NCBI GenBank assembly: GCA_911728435.2
Contig: OU452199.1
Location: forward strand, 3,358,860 to 3,422,859
From: Apoderus coryli
Taxonomy: Eukaryota; Arthropoda; Insecta; Coleoptera; Attelabidae
Length of the DNA stretch: 64,000 nucleotides
Reading direction: 5' to 3'
Program-made: the position numbers and the translations under genes
The notes under the pieces: generated by a model
What the model was told of the DNA's origin: nothing
Databases searched by the model: none
What the model saw: the letters and a program-made list of their open reading frames with translations, nothing else
In this document: piece by piece, positions 47,532 through 56,968 of the stretch
Layout of the letters: every line of letters begins with the position of its first letter
How positions within the stretch are numbered: the stretch's first letter is position 1

Positions 47532-47570
47532 TTTTATACCCTCAAACAGTAGATATTTCAACGAACAAAA
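46797..47570 (+). pseudogene. CXC-domain, transposon-linked protein remnant
   Basis: Three pieces in order: VAFLHCFSGSDTTSGFAGNG KKR-type block (46800-46865) resembling HAFTGCDTTSxxxGKGKK; LPPTEGASEQHCYGAYYQLQ then TWLGNELTATDWGW (about 47064-47168); and, after a deletion and frameshift, STRRKHGLKCTNLCSNCHGS with ETCSNVEE (47180-47265), a Cys-rich TSO1/tesmin-like CXC motif, followed by an acidic tail. This combination recurs in uncharacterised, probably element-derived insect proteins; role unknown. Several stops make it a pseudogene. Assignment is from remembered motif similarity. Confidence 0.6.
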
Positions 47571-48729
47571 AACACACCAATTTTTTTAAAAAAGCAGCTA
47601 TTTTGACGTGAGAATTTTCGATTGAAAATTAGGGTGCTTTTCGATATTATGTCAAAATAAGGTGAAAAAATTAATATTTTAAATCAAAAAAATTACTGTA
47701 TGTTTGGGACATACAAAGGTAAGTTTTCACCAAATTTCGTGAAAAATATTTTTTTTTGCAAAAGATAAAAATAAAAAACCAAAAACTCGGTTATTCGAAT
47801 TTTTCACATAAATTTTGAGGTTATGTGAAAAAAGTGTCGAAACAAAAGTTGTAGATCTTTTTATTACCTACAACTTTGCTATTTAACTTTTTTTCATAGG
47901 ACTTGCAGTTTTACCGGAAATCGAGATTAACCGTTTTTCACCCTTAAAAACTCACCCCCTCCTCCTTCCCGACCTCAGATCGCCGGCAATTTATTTTTCC
48001 TTTCATTTTTGTTATATTCGCTACCTTTTCCAATGGATTTCATCCTACTATAATTTTTTTTGGTGTCAAAAATTAATTATTAAGTTCATTGATATTATTT
48101 ATACATATGATTTAATATTTAAGATTTTAGTGTCTATTGTTTTTTTACTTAGTTTTTATCATTGATATAATATCTACTTATTTGACTATTTTAATCATAG
48201 ACAATGATTAATAATTTGAATTTTAAATTGTTTATTTATAATGTATACCATGTATATACCAGTGTGGTAATAGTAGTTTTGACGGACGAAATCAATGTTA
48301 GACGCAATCAATGTATACCATTGTACCTTTTTGAATAAAGAATATTATTATTACTATAAAAGAAATGACAAACGAAAAGAAAACGAAAGATTCAGATCCG
48401 ATTTTAAAAAACAAGTTGATGGTAGTTGCTGACAGACGAAACGTCCGAGGTTAATTGTAAAGACAGCATCTTGTAGAGAAATTTAACCTAAACAACTTTC
48501 TAATTTAAACCGTATCCCGGAAATACATAGTTTTAAAACTATTCGACAAAATCTAATTCGGCGTTTTTCACAAATCACCCTGTATCTCAGAAACTAAGAA
48601 GAATTTGACAACATGGTAAACAGATCCTGAATAGGGATCAAAAAACGCAACTTTTCTCTAATTTAACCGACCTCATATCTCTTAAGGTTTCTGAGATAGC
48701 AACAGTGGTATTACTTAAAACGGACACCC

Positions 48730-49081
48730 AATTAAAATATGAAATTTGGTATCACCTATCGGTATACTTAACCGGAAGTCGTACAAATATGACAATTAGA
48801 TTGAGTTGACCTGACTAATCACTAATTAGGTATAGTTTTAATAGATATAACTGTCAAAAAAAGACTTCCTACATTAATTTAAGGTTATGGTTAAAAGGTT
48901 GGCAAGTGGCAAGTGTCAAAAATTAAGAAAATTTTAATACTGAAGTAATTAATAATTATTAAAATCTTCGCAGCAAAAAAATACTGGCCAGAAGGCATCA
49001 ATAAAGCTTTTGGAACGAAAACTAATATTTTTGAAATGGTCATTTAGATAATCAAAACAAAAAGTAGAATAGTTTATTAAG
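48730..49081. other. Spacer between two elements, no gene
   Basis: AT-rich sequence with no recognised feature, between the 7-kb composite and the 1.9-kb TIR element. Confidence 0.4.
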
Positions 49082-50980
49082 TGAAGAGTGAAATATGCAA
49101 AAGGGCCTATGTGCCAATTTCGCTGTATTAGAGTTTGTTACGGTTAGGGGGTCTAAGTGCCATGAGAAACTTGCATATCTAAAATTTTTTTCATCGTGGT
49201 GTCATCTTTTAGAGATATTTTAAATCCCTATCAAACGGACCCAAATGCCATAAAATTGCACTTGTTGCTTTTAACCTCACTTTTTGTGAAACTTTCACTT
49301 GTTATCGTAAACAAACGTTTGCGGCGTTGATTTTTTGTGTTATAATAAAGTAGTAAAGTACAAAATGAGTCAGAATTTGGAAGTAATTAATGAAAATATA
49401 CCATCGACGAGTAGTGATATTATACCATTGGAAATTCAAAGAAAGAAAGGAAAACGCGAAAGAAGAGACCAGTCTTGGAAATCCAAAATCATCGAATTTA
49501 TATTGTCAATCCCTACAAAAGAAAGTCACTATGGGCGAGAAAAAAGTTCGAAGAACTATTTAGCTGAAGATTTAAACATTCGTAAACTCCATTCAGCCTT
49601 TATTACAAAGTACACTACAGAAAATAATATTACACCACCTGTATTCAGGCAGTGGTTTAATAACATCTTTAAACATAGTTTTAATCTATCCTTTGGTGCC
49701 CCACGAGTTGACACATGCCCCAGGTGCGATTTATATAAAATGGAGTTAAAAAAAAGCAGCAACTCCTGCTCAAAAGAAGGACGTGGAATCGAACCAAAGC
49801 CTACACCATAGAAAAGCAGAATCTGCCCAAAAGATGATGAAGAATGATTCTATGGAAGCTAAGTTGGAAAATTCTAGCTGTGTCGTAAGTTTTGAGTTGC
49901 AAAAAAAGTTTTATATACCATCATTGACCCAAATGTACTATAGTCGCCAACTAGCTTGTGTTAACCTAGGTGTACACCTTGAAGATAATGGCACTGGATT
50001 TTTTTCTCTTTGGGATGAAACCACGGGAAAACGTGGATGCAATGAAATAGGTTCCTGTATCTTTGATTATCTAACAAAGGAATTGAATACTCCCAAGAAA
50101 ACTTTAATCATGTGATCTGATAATTGCGAAGGCCAAAGTAAAAATCAAGGTAGGTATTTTGGCCGTCCATATTACTTTGATTGCAAAAGGATTTTTCAAT
50201 GATATTGTGCAGAAATTTCCACAGACAGGTGCATCGTGCAATAGAGATTTCGGTCTGATCGAAAAAGTAAGACGGGTAAAGAAGCCGGAAGTACCCCGCG
50301 ACTTAATTAAAATAATAACATCCGCTAGGCAAAATAAACCCTTTTTTGTCAAACAAACAAATCGTTCTTTGATTGGATGTCTATAGCTAAAAGTACTTTA
50401 AAAACTGATCATCTCGGTATATCCCAACTGGTTATGCTTAAGATGAATGCCAATTTACTGGAACAGGGAATGGTTGAAGTTAAAAATAACTACTCTGAAG
50501 TAGCTCCATATCGCAGAGTAAAAGTTTTTAAAGAGACCACCAATCTTGACTATTTTAGAAACTTATACGTGAATTTTTCTGATTCAAACCCTAAAAAACC
50601 ATGGCCAGACACTAAAATAAAAGAAATTCAAAACATGATCCCTTACTTAAAGCCCGAAGATCAAGTTTTTTATGACCAGCTTATCCAAAAGATGCAGGAA
50701 CATAGAAACTGAAACAGTTTGTGTTGATTGATGTTTGTTAAATTACTAGTAGCAATAATAAAGGCACTTAGGCCGTTTTAATATAAAAGTGCCTAAAATA
50801 AATATTTTTTTGTGAAACATCTTCAGTTTTGTTAATTTTATATTATTCAAATACTAGTAGATAATAAAAACATTATTTAAAAATTTATTGGTTGTTTTCT
50901 TTGTCCTGCAAGCAATTATTTGTGTCTGGTGCTAAATTTCTTAAATGGTACTTAGGCCCTTTTGCATATTTCACTCTTCA
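49082..50980 (+). mobile_element. 1.9-kb TIR element with DUF7869-like gene
   Basis: Left TIR 49082-49115 (TGAAGAGTGAAATATGCAAA then AGGGCCTATGTGCC); right TIR 50947-50980 is its inverse with two differences (GGTACTTAGGCCC...). Further in, AAGTGCC-type words recur: TAAGTGCC at 49154, GGCACTTAGGCC at 50763, AAGTGCCTA at 50788, likely subterminal binding sites. Flanking dinucleotide AG on both sides could be a 2-bp target duplication. Superfamily not recognised. Confidence 0.85.
49365..50712 (+). pseudogene. DUF7869-like protein of the TIR element, candidate transposase
   Basis: Start chosen at MSQNLEVINENIP (context acaaaATGa). Basic N-terminus (KKGKRERRDQSWKSK), Cys motif DTCPRCDLYKME at about 49710, then after a frameshift ACVNLGVHLEDNGTGFFSLW, KRGCNEIGSCIFDYLTKEL, LIM(stop)SDNCEGQSKNQ where TGA replaces an expected Trp codon, then in other frames KFPQTGASCNRDFGLIEKVR and the C-terminus to 50712. 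SDNCxGQxKN, FPQTGHS and DRDFGxIEK are motifs I recall from uncharacterised insect proteins with a DUF7869-type domain. About 450 codons originally. Transposase role is inferred only from its sole occupancy of a TIR element. Confidence 0.65.
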
Positions 50981-51599
50981 AGTATACATAAATAAACTAT
51001 ACAAAAATGGTATTAAGAAAACTTCATATTATTTTAGCACTCTACGGAAATAGGTCATTTAATAATTGTGTGAATCTACCTGCAGACATGGACTCCAGGA
51101 CAAGCTGATAATAATCACTCGTCCTGTTAGCACTGAGGTCCCAAATCACTAAACAGTCAAATCCATAAAAGTTCCTAACCGGTTATTTAGTAGGTATCTA
51201 TTTGATTAATACTTAATAAACACCTCTTTATATAGATATTGAAGTAAATTAGTAGATATCTACCTACACTTAACCTTAAAAGTAACCGCACTTAAGTTTT
51301 AAAAATGAAGCTCGCCTTCCAACATATTCATTACTAGCAATAAGTAATCCTTGTTCCGTTAAGTAGTCCTCACAATAAATAATATTAAACAACACCACTT
51401 TAAGTTATTCTCCAAATCGGAAAGAGCAGTTTTGTCCTCTTTTATGTTTTCGTTTTACTTTTTTTTATAGGTATCCAAAGACCACTCGAACAAACTATAC
51501 CTACACCATTTATATCCGAATTCAATAAACAAACCCGTCTAACTATATAAATAAATCAGCGATCGGGAGGGCTATAGCACACTCTTTAAAGCACCTCTT
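50981..51599. other. Non-repetitive AT-rich DNA downstream of candidate promoter
   Basis: No element boundaries seen. In the scro direction this follows the GC-rich island; TATA-like words (TATAAATGG at about 51510 on the minus strand, TATAAAAAAAAG at about 51467) are present. Contains the paired NK2-like sites. Could hold a noncoding first exon of scro; not demonstrated. Confidence 0.3.
51267..51295 (-). promoter_or_regulatory. Pair of NK2-like sites
   Basis: CACTTAA at 51267-51273 and 51289-51295, same orientation, 22 bp start to start (about two helical turns). Read on the minus strand each is TTAAGTG, matching the core of the published NK-2/vnd consensus T(T/C)AAGTG. About 300 bp downstream of the GC-rich island in the scro direction. 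Chance occurrence in AT-rich DNA is possible. Confidence 0.25.
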
Positions 51600-51838
51600 G
51601 ATGTAAGACTCTTTAGGCCCGCCGAAAGTGCGCTTAACTCGCCTAAGCGTACTCGTAAAGTGCCCTCTCGAAGTGTACATGGGCACTTCTGTTGAAGCGG
51701 CTGAAGAGGGCGCGGCACAACTCGCACCGATTCACCAGTGGGCGGAGTTTCAAGTAGGATGGGCCAATCAATGTGGTGAATGCATGCGTACTGGGTGGGG
51801 TTTATTCGGTTTGGATAGAGCGTTGTAAGTTTGAAGGG
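51600..51838 (-). promoter_or_regulatory. GC-richer island with CCAAT and GC boxes, candidate scro promoter
   Basis: Local GC content and CpG number are far above the surrounding AT-rich DNA. Contains CCAATCA at 51764-51770 and GGGCGG at 51740-51745, about 20 bp apart, plus TTTCAAGTAGG between them, which resembles an NK2 site. It lies about 10 kb upstream of the first visible scro exon, which has an acceptor and so needs an upstream exon. A 66-codon plus-strand ORF here has no recognisable product. Assignment to scro is inference from position and composition. Confidence 0.4.
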
Positions 51839-52097
51839 TGATTTGAGATGCGGGGTTGTCAGATTGTGTGCTGGATAAAAGCATTGGTATTACGTAAGAG
51901 GAAATGCATAAGGCGTGATAAATTAATTTTGAAATATTAAAATAAAATGATCGATGGTTTATTTGTCGTGTTTAAGAATATACAAAGAAACTAAAACAAC
52001 AAACATTGATCACAAGAATGCGGGTTCTGACATATTGTGGCAAAAAAATTCACCTAGAATCGATAAGGTTATCGAGATATTTATGGTTGGATATACA

Positions 52098-53330
52098 GGG
52101 TGTCCATAAAGTATCGGAACGGGTGATTATTTTCAAAATGGTACATTTTTAAACAAAAAACCGAGACACGTCAGTTTTGATTTATTTTTAGCAATTTTGT
52201 AGGCTACGTATTTGATCCGAAATCTGCCCCATACCACCGCTACCATCTAACCCCCTGAAGTTTTTTGTTTTGTTATTTTTAAAAACCATCAACTTGTTTT
52301 TTTGAATATGGCTCTGGATTTTTTATGGTTGAATTTAAAGCCATTTTCAATTCAAAAATAGGTGGTACCTATCTTACACGTAATAGTTTAAACAAGTTTT
52401 AAGCTGTTATTTAAAATTATTCAAGAAAAATCGCCATAATTCGGCACTTATTTGGCGAAAAACATTCATCATGGTGTTTTTTTTTTGTTATTCAAGTTAG
52501 TATATAGCTACGCCTATAAAAATAGTGTGAAAATAACTATGAATAAAGATAATACTATATATCATTATAAAAGGGCTGATTGTCATAATAGCCGTATTAG
52601 GGAGTACTTATAAGGTCTATGTGATCATAACTACGGACAAGTTTGGCTAGAAAGTTTTGCAAATGAGTCTCATATGTATCTACATATTAATATGATATGA
52701 ATATTTACTGACCAGTATTGTAAATAAAAAAGAAAAAATTTCACTCTAATATTTATTATATTTTCAAATGTAAGTGAAAATGTAAATTATTTAACTGAAA
52801 TAAATATTATTTTTATCTGAGAAAGGAGTTCTTTTAATGACTTCAAAAAACACAACAATTTCAACTAAATTTAAAAAACCGCATACCTACAGAATAAAAT
52901 GTTGTACTAAGACAGAAAATTGTCAAATAATAATAAATAATTAACGTCGAAAAAATGTTTTTGCAAAACCTACTGCTCTGCATTCAGCCAATTAATTGCC
53001 AAACTTTGGCGAATTTTCTGTAATAATTTTAAATAACAGCTAAAAACTTGTTTGATTTCGCAAAATGGCTTTAAATTTAACAATAAAAAATTCAGGGCTC
53101 TATTGAAAACAACCAAAGTTACGCAGAAACGAAACGTCGTAGTGAAAATTTGTAAACGCTATCTTATTCTCCTCAAAAAGTAACAATGAGAAAGTGCTTT
53201 TCATTTTTTTATATCGGTAAAAATAAGGTCAGAAATAAATAAAAACTAAAATAGCAAAAAATCGTTTTTTCAAAATTCTCGAAAATGGCTAAAGTTAGTA
53301 TAATTTTGAAACCAACATTTAAAAGGTAGG
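52098..53330. repeat. Foldback element with inverted arms of about 150 bp
   Basis: Starts near ACAGGGTGTCCATAAAGTAT. Left inner arm 52312-52460 (GGTTGAATTTAAAGCCATTT, AAGCTGTTATTTAAAATTAT) is inverted at 52985-53125 (TAATTTTAAATAACAGCT, AAATGGCTTTAAATTTAACA). About 525 bp of AT-rich loop. Right outer end unclear. No coding. Confidence 0.65.
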
Positions 53331-53359
53331 TTAACCGAGTAGGTATTGGAAAGTAAATG

Positions 53360-53860
53360 TGGTTTGAATTATTTTTTTTTTTTGAAAAGTTTATTATCAA
53401 CAAGTAGGTATACAATTTACAAAGTATATATAACTAAACCTAAAACAGTGTGGAACACTGGTATCAAGGAAAACAAAATTAAAAATAATACTAAAAATAA
53501 AAATAAAAAAAACAACAATCACAGTGATGTATCGTACAAATTACAGTATTATAGTCCAACACTTAAAACTAAATTCATCTCATTCTCTGATGTCATAACT
53601 AAACTATATTATAACAAAACAAGTGTAATCAATTATCTGCCAGAAACCCACTAAGTAATTTCTTAAATGCCTTTAAATTATTTGACTTTTTAATCTCATT
53701 TGGTAGACCATTGTACGTCCTAGATGCAGAGTTGAGAGGACAATTTGAGTATTGGTTCTTTAACACTTTTGTGTGTGAGCTTGGTTTTTGTTTGTCACAC
53801 ACTTCTCTTAATGCTGCTGTTCTGTCCGCCGGAGAATTTGAAAAAATCCCATTCAGATTA
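53360..53860 (-). mobile_element. LINE C-terminal fragment with poly(A)
   Basis: Minus-strand reading NCPLNSASRTYNGLPNEIKK then NLKAFKKLLSGFL, the end of a non-LTR ORF2, then a 3' UTR with AATAAA and a poly(A) of 12 at about 53368-53379. 5' part absent. Confidence 0.7.
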
Positions 53861-53947
53861 CTTACCTACTAATAATAATTTATACCTAATACCTATATTA
53901 AATATGTCAACTTTAATGTCATCTTGGAGAGACGATCTATACCTATA

Positions 53948-54439
53948 AATGTCCACGGATAGAGTTTGGAAGAGGAAAAACTTTTTTATTTGTAGATTTA
54001 GAAGAAAAAGTCATTCTTTATAAAAACGTCTGCTTGTGTCGAAACTACAATTTCAAATACCAAATTGACGATTACTATACAGGGTATATCAAAAATAACA
54101 TTTTTAATGATTTTGATTTTTTTGTTTTTTTTTAATTTTATGAAAATATTGTCAAAATCGTGATTTATAACACCAATTGTGCAAAAAACACTAATAAACT
54201 TTTTTCTCAAAGTGGTTAATTTCATAGCTACTATTAAAATAATAAAATTAAAAAAAAAACAAGGAAATCAAAATCATTAAATATGTTATTTTTAATATAC
54301 CCTGTATAGTAATCGTAAATTTCGTACTCGAAATTGTAGTTTTGACACAAGCAAACGTTTTTATAAAGAATGACTTTTTCTTCTAAATCTACAAATAAAA
54401 AAGTTTTTGCTCTTCCAAAATCTACCCGTGGACACATTG
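53948..54439. repeat. Palindromic MITE family P, copy 4
   Basis: Left end AATGTCCACGGATAGAG, right end CTACCCGTGGACACATTG followed by TA. Full-length palindrome with the shared loop. Directly abuts the SAM-gene element that begins at 54441. Confidence 0.87.
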
Positions 54440-55120
54440 TACACAGAAAAAATATATTGCATATCCAATTACAGACTTATTTTTGGATTCTTTTCTTTTG
54501 AGTTAAATACAACTATTATCTAAGCATTTTCTCATCATTAAGATAATGATTGATTTGATTTTCTGGCAATAATAGGCAAATTATTGAAATCTAAATAAAC
54601 GTACATTTACTTGGAAAATACAACTGGTTGCGTTAATGCTAAGGGGAATATTTCAATCAACGGTAGGTTATCAATATATTTTTATTAGATCCTAATATTA
54701 TTGCAATTATATATGTCGCTTATTAAATATCATAAAGAGAATTGAAACAATATTAAATGCTCTTTTTAAACGAATAAAAAGATATTATTCTCTCCAAACT
54801 CTTCTATTTGTTTTGCTCAGTTTATATTTCCGGCAATAATATGAGTTATTAAGTTCATGTATAAGGAATTCATTGAATTATAGTGTAGGTACCTCGAATT
54901 CAATAATTCGTATTGTTGGTGTGGACCTTATTACCATCAATTTCAAGCTGTATCGAGGCAAGCGCGTGGTGGTAGCGATATATCATAGTGCCTCGGTTTT
55001 GTACTTCCCCTGTCGGCCGGGCTGATCTCAGATCTCACTACTTAACGCTAAAGTTGCTATAGCCTGTCTTCGGGCAGTGTTGTTTTGTTACTGTTGTTTG
55101 AGGGTACGTATTTATACATA

Positions 55121-55435
55121 ATGGTACATCTTTTGAAAAGTTGGGATTTGGAGCAATTAATACCTGTGTTTAATGGTAAGTTAGTAAGTTATCTTACGTT
55201 GAAAGTGAACGCAAACTATTAATTTCTCGCTTAATTTGATTACAAAACGCCAACAGAAAAAAATTTCTAAATTTAGTGGATAAAACGGAAATATGTACAT
55301 TTTCAGAAAATTGCATTTCATTGAATAATATAAACGATTTATCTACCGAAATGATAGCTGAATTAGTACCTAAAATAGGAACTAGGATAATTTTCATAAA
55401 ATCGTTGAAAAATTACAAAAAAAAACATCGGAAAT
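55121..55435 (+). CDS. SAM-like domain protein of TIR element, two exons
   Basis: Exon 1 55121-55175: MVHLLKSWDLEQLIPVFN, donor G|gtaag. Exon 2 from 55307 after cattttcag: (E)NCISLNNINDLSTEMIAE, LVPKIGTRIIFIKSLKNY, to TGA at about 55433-55435. Joined it reads as one SAM-type domain (WxLExLIPxFxEN ... LSxExIxELVPKIGxRxxFxKxLK), a fold used for protein or RNA interaction. The family is common as small uncharacterised insect genes. Further downstream, 55470-55655 (TPGDIEEKIQSQINKALK, INKIENSYIMYNNK) may be a later exon, with the stop avoided by splicing. No catalytic domain is visible, so how the element moves is unknown. Confidence 0.55.
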
Positions 55436-55655
55436 GATCGCAAACTTGTAATATTTTCATTCATCGGGTATGCAATACATTGATAATAATTACGGAAACA
55501 TATTTCAGACGCCTGGAGATATAGAAGAAAAAATACAATCACAAATAAACAAAGCATTGAAGAGAAAAACACATCAGCATGTACAACCGTATCTTCTAGT
55601 ACAAGGACCAATAAACAAAATTGAAAATAGTTATATAATGTATAATAATAAATAA

Positions 55656-56120
55656 CAATTTTCTTTCAATAATACCTACTGCTTTAATATAATCAACTTC
55701 GCAATAGATATAATTATTATTGACTCAATAATAATACACTACAAGATATAATTAAATTAAAAAAAGTTAGAAATGGTACCAAACAGCTCAAAGTTTGCAT
55801 TAATAGAATGTAATTTCCAAGTAATAAAAAGTACCCTTGTAACCAATGAAACGCTATTGTTGCATGGACATTCAATCTTATCGTTTGTAATAAAATCGAG
55901 ATTCAATTTAATTATATGTATGAATTACAATCAAGGAATCACTATAATTGAATTGTTCAATGGCATCCATTAATAAGTTTTATTTAAAAAAACAATGTCT
56001 TCTTATTATTTTCCAATAATAAGCGTTCGCTTGATTGAAATTTAACTATGTCCGAGGAATACTTAGTATAGCATATCATTGAATGAAATGGTGAATTTTT
56101 GAAAACACAATAGTGTTTTT
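55656..56120. other. Downstream part of the SAM element
   Basis: AT-rich; ORF 55773-55973 (MVPNSSKFALIECNFQ...) has no recognised motif. Ends at the right TIR. Confidence 0.35.
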
Positions 56121-56607
56121 TCCGTGTATAGAGTTTGGAAGAAGAAAAACTTTTTTATTTGTAGATTTAGAAGAAAAAGTCATTCTTTATAAAAACGTTT
56201 GCTTGTGTCAAAACTACAAATTCAAATATCAAATTTAGGATAACTATACAGGGTATATCAAAAATAATATTTGTAAGGATTTTGATATTATTGTTTTTTT
56301 AATTTTATTATTTTAATAGTAGCTATGAAATTAACCACTTTGAGAAAAAAGTTTATTAGTGTTTTTTGCACAATTGGTGTAATAAATCACGGTTTTGAAA
56401 ATATTTTCATAAAATTAAAAAAAAAACAAAAAAATCAAAATCATTAAAAATGTTATTTTTGATATACCCTGTATAGTAATCGTAAATTTGGTATTTGAAA
56501 TTCTAGTTTCGACACAAGCAGACGTTTTTATAAAGAATGACTTTTTCTTCTAAATCGACAAGTAAAAAAGTTTTTCCTCTTCCAAACTCTATCCGTGGAC
56601 ACACTGT
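56121..56607. repeat. Palindromic MITE family P, copy 5
   Basis: Left end truncated (CCGTGTATAGAGTTTGGAAG), right end CTCTATCCGTGGACACACTG. Standard arms and loop. Its left edge overlaps the right TIR of the SAM element. Confidence 0.85.
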
Positions 56608-56968
56608 ATATTGTTGAACATCTTTAGAAGTTGTTATACTCATAAATAATTTAGAATAATAGAATGAAGACAGAGCCGTAGCGGCGCCCCCCCCCCCCCA
56701 ACCCACCCAAAAGAAATTTTTCAAGAATTTTTCATTTCAAATTTAAAATTAGAAACTATAGGAAAATTAAAAATATGATAATGATAATAAGAATTAACAC
56801 CATATAACAAAAGAAAACAAAAACATTACCTAATTAGTTTTAATTCGCCGTTCCTTCAACTTTCCCATCGAATGCGTGCACTTGTGGCAGTGACCATCAA
56901 TATTCCAGTCGTGGAAGGGATCGTCTATATCTACGCGATCCAGGCATGAATTTTATAAAAAATCACCT
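56608..56968. other. Spacer with poly(C) run
   Basis: Contains a C run of about 14 at 56685-56699, in AT-rich DNA. No gene recognised. Confidence 0.4.

Larger units (their letters stand above)
43790..48057. mobile_element. Inner inverted-repeat element
   Basis: Arms 43790-44273 and 47590-48057, about 470-480 bp, inverted and highly similar (GATCTACAACTTTTG, ACCGAGTTTTTGGTTTTTTA, TTTTCAATCGAAAATTCTCA with their complements on the right). Contains the GACA-tailed tandem array (44281-46580) and the CXC-domain gene remnant (46797-47570). Probably an autonomous or formerly autonomous DNA element with unusually long TIRs. Confidence 0.75.
41681..48729. mobile_element. 7-kb composite with long terminal inverted repeats
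   Basis: Left arm about 41681-42045 (starts ACAGGGTGTCCGTTTTATG), right arm about 48374-48729 (ends ACTTAAAACGGACACCC). The arms match over some 350 bp: GGGATCAAAAAACGCAACTT, CGGCGTTTTTCACAAATCAC, CTAAACAACTTTCTAATTTA and the CGAAACGTC(G/C)GAGGTTAA segment are recognisable on both sides. Inside lie a LINE fragment, a second inverted-repeat element and a coding remnant. It may be one large TIR element that collected insertions, or two related foldback elements in opposite orientation. Confidence 0.75.
54441..56125 (+). mobile_element. AT-rich TIR element carrying a spliced SAM-domain gene, copy 1
   Basis: Left end ACACAGAAAAAATATATTG, right end ATAGTGTTTTTTCCGTGT. Sandwiched between two MITE P copies. 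Contains a GC-richer 5' region (about 54890-55110), the SAM-domain exons (55121-55435) and a further open frame to 55655. Shares terminal sequence, exon structure and AT-rich character with 56969-58779. Confidence 0.65.

Noticed and set aside
47161..47589. Intact 142-codon acidic protein
   Set aside because: It is one frame of the decayed CXC-type gene; the preceding part of the same protein lies in another frame and the end runs into repeat sequence.
51628..51828. 66-codon ORF in the GC-rich island
   Set aside because: No motif. GC-rich DNA lacks stops by composition; promoter-like content is the better explanation.
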